A stretch of DNA of 64,000 bases from NCBI GenBank assembly GCA_018242605.1, contig JAFEBP010000002.1:39360-103359 (forward strand). Reading direction: 5' to 3'. Shown piece after piece: positions 9,864-17,399 of the stretch. Origin of the DNA: Planctomycetota bacterium (lineage in GTDB: Bacteria > Planctomycetota > Phycisphaerae > Phycisphaerales > UBA1924). Position 1 is the first letter of the stretch. Every line of letters begins with the position of its first letter. The notes under the pieces are model-generated. The model searched no databases. It had not been told where the DNA came from and worked only from the letters and a program-made list of their open reading frames with translations. The position numbers and the translations under genes are program-made.

Positions 9864-11687
9864 ATGAAAACTGAAACTCTCGTCTTGTGGTTCGCGGTCG
9901 CTTCTGCGCACGCCCAGATCTCGCTGATCGACGCCCGCCACTGCGGCGGAGTCGGCCTGGATTGGTCGTCGGATCTGGGGCTGGATTACTACGCCTCGCT
10001 CGGAGGGTCCGTCTCCTGCGGTCCGTTCATCGCCGGCGACTCGGTGTCAGCGTTCACGTCGCGGGGGTTTGAACCCGGCCGCTACTGCGAGTCTCGGTTC
10101 GTTGGCGCCACGGCTCCCGCCGGCCCCCTGACGGGCGCCACGCCCGCGCTGGCGTGCATGTACCGGGGATTCGTTACTACCAACGGCCAGCGGTACAACT
10201 GCGGCGACGGGTGGGCGTACGGGCTGTTCAGCAGCAGCAGCGACACCATGCTGGTGCGATTCTCGCCCGCTTCGATCGTGTACTGGTCGGCCAGAATTTC
10301 GTGGGCGAATGTCGCACGCACCGGATGCCTCACCGGCGCCAGTTGGGGTTTCCATGCCCCGGGTGTGAACGCCGGGGCGCCGGCGTTGGGTCGCGGCACG
10401 GTCGTGTACTCCGGCTCGGTCCTGAATACCGGCCAGATCGAGTTCGGCTTCAGTGCAGGCGGCTCCGTGAGCGCGGCGGGCAACTATGGCAACCCGGGGT
10501 GGCAGGGGGACACCATCAATGCGCAGGCCACGCTGGAGGTGTTCCTGAGCGGCGAGCCGTTCACGGCTCCTCCGCCCGATGGACTGGCTTTGCCGATGAC
10601 CAACCCGACGCTGGACCGCAACGGCAACGGCATTTCCGACGCGAACGAGTTGTTCGGGTTGGTGCAGACCAACGGCGACGGCGCTGGCTTCGCCCGCGCA
10701 TCCGTGGGCGGGAACACGAACGCGGCAGCGACGTTCGTGAGCGACGGGTACCGAATCGTTGACGACTTCTTGATCGACATTCCCCCCACCGATGCGGGCA
10801 AGGTCGTGAACGAGATCACGTTCCGCACAGCCGAGACGCCCGCGAGCAACCCGCTGGGGGCGTTTGATTGGAACGGCGTCGTGAATCTCGCGCTGCTGCG
10901 GGACAACGGCGCGGGTCAGCCCGCCCTGGAACCCGGGAACGCACCGTACCTGGAACTCAACCTGTCCAACGGCGGCGGCACCACCATCACTCGCACAGCG
11001 CTGGGCACTTCGTACAACTTCCAGGCGATTCTCGGCGGCGCGCCGCTGGGGGCCGCGAACGGCTTTGAGTACCGGATCAGCAACCCCGATGGGCTGTTCC
11101 TGATCCCGCCGGCCGCCGCCGCTCACGCCCGGTGGTGGATCGGATTCCGCCCCGCTTCGAGCAGCCGCACCTCGGGCGTCGCGATGCTCAAGCGCGCGTT
11201 CAGATCGGCGGGGACCGCGCCGGCGATGCGGTACCGACCGGACCCGACCGCGGGCGCGCCGGATTACTCATTCAACGCACTCCCAGGTGAGGTCTGCGCT
11301 CTGAGCGGCGCGTTCGAGTGCCCCGCCCTGTACGGCGCGGGCTACATCGCGAACGATCTGTACTTCACGCTGACGTGCGGACGCGACCTCAACGCCAACG
11401 GGGTGCCCGACGACTTGGACGACTGCAACGGCAACGGCCAGGACGACTTTGTAGATCTCATCACCGGGGCTGCCGCGGACATGAACCTCAACCGCGTGCC
11501 CGACGAGTGCGAGTTCCGTTGCGTCGCGGACTTCAATCAGGATGGTGGCGTGGATGGGGCGGACGTCGACACGTTCTTCGCGGCCTGGGAGAACGGCGAC
11601 GCTCGCGCGGACGTGAACCAGGACGGCGGCATCGACGGCACCGACGTGAGCACGTTCTTCGCGGCCTGGGAGACGGGATCGTGCTGA
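9864..11687 (+). CDS. Secreted protein with GC-type dockerin domain
   Basis: A 607-residue exported protein of unknown function. The ATG at 9864 has a GGAG ribosome-binding site at 9855-9858 and begins a clean signal peptide (MKTETLVLWFAVASAHAQ). The central 480 residues show beta-rich secreted sequence without a family I recognise. A calcium-binding stretch follows (DLNANGVPDDLDDCNGNGQDD... MNLNRVPDECE), then two dockerin loops (FNQDGGVDGADV and VNQDGGIDGTDV, each followed by TFFAAWE) and a terminal Ser-Cys. The C-terminal module matches those of the other dockerin-tagged proteins at 2-1339 and 3527-7777, so they probably share a surface-attachment or sorting route. Confidence 0.8.
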   Translation: MKTETLVLWFAVASAHAQISLIDARHCGGVGLDWSSDLGLDYYASLGGSVSCGPFIAGDSVSAFTSRGFEPGRYCESRFVGATAPAGPLTGATPALACMYRGFVTTNGQRYNCGDGWAYGLFSSSSDTMLVRFSPASIVYWSARISWANVARTGCLTGASWGFHAPGVNAGAPALGRGTVVYSGSVLNTGQIEFGFSAGGSVSAAGNYGNPGWQGDTINAQATLEVFLSGEPFTAPPPDGLALPMTNPTLDRNGNGISDANELFGLVQTNGDGAGFARASVGGNTNAAATFVSDGYRIVDDFLIDIPPTDAGKVVNEITFRTAETPASNPLGAFDWNGVVNLALLRDNGAGQPALEPGNAPYLELNLSNGGGTTITRTALGTSYNFQAILGGAPLGAANGFEYRISNPDGLFLIPPAAAAHARWWIGFRPASSSRTSGVAMLKRAFRSAGTAPAMRYRPDPTAGAPDYSFNALPGEVCALSGAFECPALYGAGYIANDLYFTLTCGRDLNANGVPDDLDDCNGNGQDDFVDLITGAAADMNLNRVPDECEFRCVADFNQDGGVDGADVDTFFAAWENGDARADVNQDGGIDGTDVSTFFAAWETGSC

Positions 11688-11706
11688 CACCCCTGTCGCA
11701 GGGGTG
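11688..11706 (+). terminator. GC-rich hairpin directly after a stop codon
   Basis: CACCCCTG and CAGGGGTG form a perfect 8-bp stem with a 3-base loop starting at the base after the stop of the dockerin protein. There is no T tract, so it could be a Rho-assisted end or an mRNA-stabilising 3' structure rather than a true intrinsic terminator. Confidence 0.45.
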
Positions 11707-11753
11707 ACCGCCGGGAATGAAATCAAGGACGGGCTGGGGCGTTACGCTCGGTG

Positions 11754-12959
11754 ATGCTCACTTCATTCGCCGGGGTCGTCATGGGGATCGCGTGTGCGTT
11801 GGGCGGTGCGGCACTAGCGCAGCCTGAGGCGGCCAAGCCGACACCGAACGCCGGCTATGAAGCCGCGGCGGACTACTCGGCCGGACTGGGCGGTCGGGCG
11901 GTGCTGGTCATGATCGATGGGAAGGTGGTGTACGAGCGGTACGACAACGGCTGGAGCGCGAGCAAGATGCATCCGCTGGCCAGCGGCACGAAGTCGTTCG
12001 CGGGCGTGGTCGCGGCGGCGGCGGTGGATGACGGCTTGCTGAAGTGGGATGAACTGGCGTGCGACACGTTGACGGAGTGGAAGGGAGACCCGCGCAAGTG
12101 CAAGATCACTGTGCAGCACCTTCTGAGCCTGTCGAGCGGGCTGGAGGCGAATAACCCGGCGCTTGAGAGCAAGGGCGCGAACCCACTTCTGGGACCGGGG
12201 ACGGGGCGCGACAAGGCAAGAGGCCGGGGGGAGCAGGCCAAGGACAAGTTCGCGTTCGCCGTTGCCGCGAAAGCGGTGCATGAGCCGGGCACCGTGTTTG
12301 AGTACGGGCCGACGCACTATTACGCGTTCGGCGCGCTGCTGGAGCGCAAGATCAAGGCCCGCCACGCCGCGGACCCCAAGTTCCCGGATTCAACGTACAT
12401 GGAGTACATGAACCGGCGGGTGCTGGACCCGATCGGGCTGAACGTGGGATGGTGGGTAAGAGACTCGGCGGGGCACCCGAACCTGCCGGGGGGATGCCTG
12501 CTGACGGCGCGCGAATGGGCAAAGTTCGGTGAACTGGTCAGGCTCGAAGGTCAATGGCCGGGGGAGGACGGGGCGCTGAAGCGGATCGTCTCGAAAGAGG
12601 CGCTCGCGGAGTGCTTCAAGCCCAGCCCGACCAACAAAGGGTACGGGCTCACATGGTGGCTTCTCAACGGAGGCGACGAAGGCGGGGCCGAGGTGGCCGA
12701 CGGCGGGGGCATTCTGGCCAAGGTCAAAGCGCGACGGATGAAGGCGGAAGTCGCGGCGATCGAAGGAAAAGACGGCGTTCCCAAGCAGGTGTACATGGCC
12801 GCTGGGTTGGGGAAGCAGCGGTTGTACGTGATACCCGAACGGAACATGGTCGTGGTTCGATTCTGTGAAAACGCCCCAAAGGGGCAATCGTTCCTGAACA
12901 CCCAGTTCCTCGGGTTGGTGATGGGGCTGAAGCCCAAGGCCGAGCCGAACGGGCCTTGA
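11754..12959 (+). CDS. Exported serine hydrolase, beta-lactamase/class C family
   Basis: A 401-residue protein of the beta-lactamase-related (Pfam Beta-lactamase) family. It has a signal peptide (MLTSFAGVVMGIACALGGAALAQ), the nucleophile motif S77-G-T-K80 and a tyrosine motif around EYGPTHYYAFG in place of YxN. The C-terminal region (GGILAKVKAR...AGLGKQRLYVIPERNMVVVRF) ends in the usual strand. Members include esterases, D-aminopeptidases and penicillin-binding-like enzymes, so the substrate cannot be named. A GTG at 11751 directly precedes the ATG chosen. A non-coding stretch follows downstream. Confidence 0.85.
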   Translation: MLTSFAGVVMGIACALGGAALAQPEAAKPTPNAGYEAAADYSAGLGGRAVLVMIDGKVVYERYDNGWSASKMHPLASGTKSFAGVVAAAAVDDGLLKWDELACDTLTEWKGDPRKCKITVQHLLSLSSGLEANNPALESKGANPLLGPGTGRDKARGRGEQAKDKFAFAVAAKAVHEPGTVFEYGPTHYYAFGALLERKIKARHAADPKFPDSTYMEYMNRRVLDPIGLNVGWWVRDSAGHPNLPGGCLLTAREWAKFGELVRLEGQWPGEDGALKRIVSKEALAECFKPSPTNKGYGLTWWLLNGGDEGGAEVADGGGILAKVKARRMKAEVAAIEGKDGVPKQVYMAAGLGKQRLYVIPERNMVVVRFCENAPKGQSFLNTQFLGLVMGLKPKAEPNGP

Positions 12960-13109
12960 TTGCGGTGTGTCCCGGCAGTCAGGTACGAGAAGGTCGCTTT
13001 CAAGCGGCCGTGGAGACCCGCGATGGGGAAGGGCATGCCGGCACCCCCGGAGTGTCGCGGGGACGTGAGCTCGGGCCACGGTGGCAAATCACCGGAAGCT
13101 GACACGGCT

Positions 13110-13493
13110 CGGCGTTTTACAATTTATTGAACCGGCCCGCGCGCGCCTGCTTGGGGGCCGTCTATCTGGTTGTCCTTTCAACGGAGTCGGCGGTTCGGTC
13201 CGATCGCCACGTTGGGGCACGAGACGGCGGCGGTGAGGCACACCGTCTTCGCACGTGGGGCTTCCAACGTGGTCATCTGGAATCTGTATCGCGGATTTCC
13301 GCCCCGGGAGGACACACACACTCGGTGGAGCGGGACAAGGCACCCCGCTCCGCCATTCTGATCGCCGTGCCGCGGAAGGACCTGTGGTGAGAGAAACCGC
13401 GCCGTGTGTGGGAAACACGGACGGGAGGCGTCGGTTGGCCGGCTTCTCTTTCCCCTCGTGCGGGTCGGCTCTCGTGGGCCGACCCGCATTTTT
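13110..13493 (+). ncRNA. Candidate structured non-coding RNA, unassigned
   Basis: The 540-base gap between convergent genes has no convincing protein. It starts with an AT island in GC-rich DNA (TTTACAATTTATTG near 13117-13129, possible promoter). Strong inverted repeats follow: CCACGTTGG with CCAACGTGG about 55 bases later, GGTGGAGCGGG with CCCGCTCCGCC around a 9-base loop, and CCGTGT with ACACGG. It ends in a perfect intrinsic terminator. I searched by eye for RNase P, tmRNA, SRP and 6S landmarks and found none. The 5' end is a guess. The bases 12960-13109 hold nothing I can name. Confidence 0.4.
13459..13493 (+). terminator. Intrinsic terminator
   Basis: An 11-bp perfect stem (TGCGGGTCGGC at 13459-13469 with GCCGACCCGCA at 13478-13488), an 8-base loop, then TTTTT. 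The T tract is only on the + strand, so it ends a rightward transcript, either the candidate RNA or read-through from the serine hydrolase gene. It lies 7 bases before the stop codon of the convergent gene. Confidence 0.85.
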
Positions 13494-13499
13494 CGTTGA

Positions 13500-14348
13500 T
13501 CACACGTCGCAGATCGCCACGGCCTCGCGCAGGCTGGTCATGCCGTCTCGCTTGGGGATGAACTCCTGGGCGAGGTACCCCTGGAAGCCCTTCTCGACGA
13601 TCGCCTCGCAGATGGCGCGGTAGTTGAGCTCCTGGGTGGCGTCGATCTCGTTGCGGCCGGGAACGCCGGCGGTGTGGTAATGGGCGATCGAATCAATGTA
13701 ATCGCGGACGGTGCGGATGACGTCGCCCTCCATGATCTGCATGTGGTAGATGTCGTACAGGAGCTTGAACCGGGGGCTGCCGACGCGCTGTACCAGTTCC
13801 GCGCCCCAGGGCGTGCGATCGCACATGTAGTCCTTGTGATCGACCTTGCTGTTGAGCAGTTCCATCACGATGGTGACGCCCAACTGCTCGGCCAGGGGGG
13901 TGATCTGCTTGAGACCGGCGGCGCAGTTCTTGAGGCCTTCAGGATCGCTCAGGCCGGCGCGGTTGCCGGAGAAGACGATCTGGTTGGGGATCCCCGCCGC
14001 TTTGACCAGCGGCAAACGCTCCTTGAGCTCCTTCAGGATCGCCTCGTGATTCTCGACGCGGTTGAAGCCCTTGCCGATGGGGTTGCTCTTGACGAAACTC
14101 GCGACAGCGCAGGTCACGCCGTGCTTGGAAGCGGTCTCCCACTCGTCGGGGTTGAGCAGTTCGACGGACTTGATGCCCATGGCCGCGGCGTTCTTGCAGA
14201 GGTCGTCCAGGGGCGTCTGACCGAAGCACCAGCGGCAGACGGATTGCTTGAGGCGGCCTTTCAGGGCTGTGGGAGGCTCCGACGCGGCGAGCGCGGAGGC
14301 GGCGAGCGGGGTTGCGACGGAGGCGGCGAGGAACTCGCGGCGGTTCAT
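13500..14348 (-). CDS. Hydroxypyruvate isomerase-like TIM-barrel protein with Tat-type leader
   Basis: A 282-residue AP-endonuclease-2-fold (sugar phosphate isomerase/epimerase) protein. The leader MNRREFLAASVATPLAASALA has the twin arginine and following FLA of a Tat signal, so the enzyme is probably exported folded. The barrel shows QSVCRWCFGQTPLDDLCKNAAAMGIKSVELL, the acidic metal site in VTIVMELLNSK, YDIYHMQIMEGDV and HTAGVPGRNEID, and the closing GYLAQEFIP. These resemble Hyi-type hydroxypyruvate isomerases. The start at 14348 is supported by GGAG six bases upstream. Substrate assignment within this broad family is uncertain. Confidence 0.8.
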   Translation of the reverse strand: MNRREFLAASVATPLAASALAASEPPTALKGRLKQSVCRWCFGQTPLDDLCKNAAAMGIKSVELLNPDEWETASKHGVTCAVASFVKSNPIGKGFNRVENHEAILKELKERLPLVKAAGIPNQIVFSGNRAGLSDPEGLKNCAAGLKQITPLAEQLGVTIVMELLNSKVDHKDYMCDRTPWGAELVQRVGSPRFKLLYDIYHMQIMEGDVIRTVRDYIDSIAHYHTAGVPGRNEIDATQELNYRAICEAIVEKGFQGYLAQEFIPKRDGMTSLREAVAICDV

Positions 14349-14507
14349 GGGAGGCTCCGGGATGAAGTCACAGACGCTGGAGCCGCGCAGGCCCCTTCTA
14401 AGGCGCACGGTACGGCGGCTGCGGGCGCCCCGAACGGACCGGGGACGCCCCCGGTGGCGGACGCGTGCCAGTGCCGGATTCTTCGATACCCTTCTATCTT
14501 GACGATC

Positions 14508-16082
14508 ATGACACGCATGTCGACCCAACCCGGCCAAAGTCCCGGCACTCTGCTCCCAAGGGCGGGGCGGTGGTGCATCGTCGCCGGGTCGCTTTTTGCA
14601 CTCACCGCGCAGGGAGGATGCTGGCACACAACCAGCGCCAACACAGACCGGATGAGCGCGGCGCCGGCAACGATCTCTGCCGAGGCCTGGCCGAAACGCG
14701 ACGCCGAACCGGTGCGGACGCTGGCGGAACGGACGCCGGGATACATCTACGACTACTGCCTCAGCTCGCCCACCCCTGATTGGAGCAAGATCGACGAGGC
14801 GGTGGCGGAACGCCTCAAGTCGCCCAAGTTCGTGGTGGAGTACGTCGGGCTGCACGGCAACGGGCTGATCCGGATCTTCTCCAAGCCGACGAAACCGCAC
14901 GACGATTACGAGGCCATCAGCCGGACGTTCCAATCGCTGCTCACGGGGTTCATCCCCAACGCGACGTACGTGAGTTCTCGCACGCTAGGGGCCAACCCGT
15001 CGGCCTCTGTGCGAGCGGAGGCCTCGGCGTACGACCGTCCCAACGGGTTCCTGCGCGACACCGGCAAGCCGTACGAGGTGTGCAACGCGGCGAACGAGTG
15101 CTTTCTGGAATCGGGGATCGACCTGCGGTTCCCGCCGCACGCGGTCTCCACGCCGCGGGGGCTCATTCTGCACCTTCAATCGCTGGCGGGCAACGACTAC
15201 GAGCCGCAGGTGCTCGATTATCTACGTTCGCGGGGCTGGGCCGTGATCGACATCAAGACCGCCACGGGCGTCACCCCGCCCGTGCGCCCGGCGGATACGG
15301 CGCGGGTGGCCGAGCTTGATCCGCAGATCGCCGCGGTCAACATGCAGTTGTTTGATCTGGGTGATGTTCGCAACAGCAAGGACCAGAGAAAGCGAAAGAA
15401 GGCGGCGGCGTTGCGCGCCGCACTGGACAAGCTGACGGAGGAGCGCGACCGGCTGGCACGCGGCTCGTACCAGGTTGACCCCAAGGGAGACCTTGAGCCG
15501 GTGGCGATTCAGATCGCCTCGGACATCGACCAGACGCTGGCCGGGAACGCGTACGCGGTGGAGGCGGTGCTGGATTACGCGCTCAAGCAGCGCCCGGACC
15601 TGTGCAGCGGGCCGATCGTGGTGATGGGGTTCAGCGCCGGGGCGCTCGCCACGCCCACCGCTGTAGCGAGGGTGCGCGACAAGATCGACGCGGTGGTGAT
15701 GGTGGGCGGCGCGGCGGACATGTTCCTGGTGTCGCAACACAGCACGCTGACCAGCGGGGGGGTCATCCTCAGGCACGGTACCGAAGAGGTGCCGCCCCGG
15801 ACGATTCGAGAACTGGACCGTTTGTACCTGAAGCACTCCAAGTTGGACCCGTACCACACCGCCCCGGTGCTCAACGGGATTCCCGTGCTGCTGCTGGACG
15901 CCGCGATGGACACATGGGTGCCCACGGAGTGCTGTGACCTGCTCTACCAACGGTTGGGCCGCCCGGAGCGGGCCAGGGCGCACCTCGCCGGGCACATGCT
16001 GCTGTTCTACACGCTGCCCTCCAGAAATGAGCAGATCGCGGACTGGCTGGGCGCAGTCCAGCGCCGTTCGACGCGGGAGTAG
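14508..16082 (+). CDS. Exported alpha/beta-hydrolase-like protein
   Basis: A 524-residue protein with a hydrophobic leader (CIVAGSLFALTAQGGC). The cysteine suggests a lipoprotein, but the -3 glutamine makes the lipobox poor. The hydrolase part has the nucleophile elbow GFSAGA near residue 375, then a D-x-WVP stretch (LLLDAAMDTWVPTECC) and a late HM (AGHMLLFYT), in the order Ser-Asp-His. An insertion with a charged coiled helix (residues about 280-320) separates the early strand GLILHLQSLAG from the elbow. No specific substrate is suggested. The ATG at 14508 has no clear ribosome-binding site; a second ATG lies at 14517. Confidence 0.75.
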   Translation: MTRMSTQPGQSPGTLLPRAGRWCIVAGSLFALTAQGGCWHTTSANTDRMSAAPATISAEAWPKRDAEPVRTLAERTPGYIYDYCLSSPTPDWSKIDEAVAERLKSPKFVVEYVGLHGNGLIRIFSKPTKPHDDYEAISRTFQSLLTGFIPNATYVSSRTLGANPSASVRAEASAYDRPNGFLRDTGKPYEVCNAANECFLESGIDLRFPPHAVSTPRGLILHLQSLAGNDYEPQVLDYLRSRGWAVIDIKTATGVTPPVRPADTARVAELDPQIAAVNMQLFDLGDVRNSKDQRKRKKAAALRAALDKLTEERDRLARGSYQVDPKGDLEPVAIQIASDIDQTLAGNAYAVEAVLDYALKQRPDLCSGPIVVMGFSAGALATPTAVARVRDKIDAVVMVGGAADMFLVSQHSTLTSGGVILRHGTEEVPPRTIRELDRLYLKHSKLDPYHTAPVLNGIPVLLLDAAMDTWVPTECCDLLYQRLGRPERARAHLAGHMLLFYTLPSRNEQIADWLGAVQRRSTRE

Positions 16083-16182
16083 CGGCGGTCAGGGGTGGCC
16101 GCCTAAACTCTCGGAACGGGAGTAGAGAGTTTGACTCACCGATCGCCGGCACGCAAGACGCGGCGATTCCTGAGGCGCTCCC

Positions 16183-16860
16183 ATGCTTTCACAACACGAG
16201 CCGGGCGTTGGTCGAGCAATTTGGACCTTGATCGCGACATGCCTGTTCATCACGCACGCGGCGGGGCAATCCGCCGCGAGCAACTTCGATACGGGCGTCG
16301 ACGGGTGGCGTGTTTTCGGCAACTCCGCGACGAGCGCGCCGGGCTACCGAGGAACCGGGGGGAACCCCACCGGGTATATCCAAGCGTTCGACAACCGGCC
16401 GGATTCCACTTGGTACTGGCAGGCGCCGGCGGCCTTCAATGGCAACTTCGTCGCGGCGTATGGGCGCACGCTGGATTTCGATATGAGGGCTCACGGAATC
16501 GGCGACGCGTTCCCCGCGAGCGATGTCATCATCACCGGCGGGGGCATTCAGTTGCACAACAGCCTGCCGGTCGCGCCCGACGAGCTCACCTGGACGCATT
16601 ACAGCCTGGTTCTGTCCGAGGTGGGCGGCTGGAAGGTTGGATCCCTCGCGGGCTCTCCGGCTTCCGCGGGACAAATTCAATCCGTTCTGGGGAGCATCAC
16701 CGATCTGATGCTGCGCGGGGAGTTCCAGACGAGCGGCAACTACTCGGATCTTGACAGCGTGGCGTTGAATGTCGCACCCGCGCCCGGCGTGGCGGTGATT
16801 CTGGTTATTGCGGGATCGATCGTGGGCGGAAGGCTCCGCGGACGAGCGGAGCGAAGTTAA
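16183..16860 (+). CDS. Secreted laminin-B-like protein with PEP-CTERM-like anchor
   Basis: A 225-residue surface protein. An N-terminal signal (ATCLFITHAAGQSAA) precedes a beta-sandwich resembling the laminin B/IV domain (SNFDTGVDGWRVFGNS...YWQAPAAFNGNF...LTWTHYSLVLSE...SDLDSVALN). The C-terminus is PAPGVAVILVIAGSIVGGRLRGR: Pro-x-Pro-Gly, a hydrophobic helix and a basic end, as in PEP-CTERM-type sorting signals processed by exosortase in planctomycetes. The last four bases (TTAA) are shared with the stop of the convergent lipoprotein gene. Confidence 0.75.
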   Translation: MLSQHEPGVGRAIWTLIATCLFITHAAGQSAASNFDTGVDGWRVFGNSATSAPGYRGTGGNPTGYIQAFDNRPDSTWYWQAPAAFNGNFVAAYGRTLDFDMRAHGIGDAFPASDVIITGGGIQLHNSLPVAPDELTWTHYSLVLSEVGGWKVGSLAGSPASAGQIQSVLGSITDLMLRGEFQTSGNYSDLDSVALNVAPAPGVAVILVIAGSIVGGRLRGRAERS

Positions 16861-17297
16861 TCCGGTTCGCCCTTCACGACGACCATCCGCCAGCGGTGGG
16901 CCGCACCCTCACCCTCGCCGGGAATCTCCAGTTCGCAGCTCACGACGCGATCCGGGGCCTCGCGAGCGAAGAAACCGCCCGCACGGAAGCTGGCGGAGTA
17001 CTCGTCCTTAAAATCATGGAGCGGGAGAGAGACCGACTGTCCCAGGGCCAGTCCGGGGATCGGGCAACTGAAGCGCCGGTTCACCCAGACGATGCCCGGG
17101 CCGAAGGCGCGCGCGGTGGTGTTGGTGAACTCCAACTCGCCCTCGCGTCGGAAGACCTGGATATCCAGGGTTTGGTCGGCGATCGGTGATTCGGCGGGGT
17201 AGACGCGCCCCGCGACCAACGGCTCGGGAGAGCACGCGGAGAGCATCGCGGCGACCGCCGCGCACAGGCCGAAGAGAGTTCTGGGTGTTCGCTGCAT
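16857..17297 (-). CDS. Small hypothetical lipoprotein
   Basis: A 146-residue predicted lipoprotein: signal MQRTPRTLFGLCAAVAAMLSAC with the lipobox Leu-Ser-Ala-Cys. The mature part is a single beta-rich domain (DIQVFRREGELEFTNTTARAFGPGIVWVNRRFS ... VVSCELEIPG) with a conserved-looking W-V-N. I do not recognise the family. The ATG at 17297 is used because the open frame further upstream is antisense to the dihydrouridine synthase gene. It is convergent with the PEP-CTERM-like gene, sharing the TTAA bases. Confidence 0.7.
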   Translation of the reverse strand: MQRTPRTLFGLCAAVAAMLSACSPEPLVAGRVYPAESPIADQTLDIQVFRREGELEFTNTTARAFGPGIVWVNRRFSCPIPGLALGQSVSLPLHDFKDEYSASFRAGGFFAREAPDRVVSCELEIPGEGEGAAHRWRMVVVKGEPD

Positions 17298-17399
17298 GAT
17301 TCGGTCTTCCGGTGCGTGCGGTGACGCCTCGTGAGGGCTGAATGTAGGGGCGTTCTGGGGACAGCATCGGGGTGAGGACGCGGGGCCCGACAATTTGAG

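Noticed and set aside
13110..13493. RNase P RNA, tmRNA, SRP RNA or cobalamin riboswitch
   Set aside because: The conserved P4 GGAAAGTC, a T-arm/CCA end, the SRP tip and the cobalamin box were all looked for and not found.
13674..14507. Longer N-terminus for the exported hydrolase at 14508
   Set aside because: The upstream open frame is antisense to the isomerase gene and places the hydrophobic leader in the middle of the protein.
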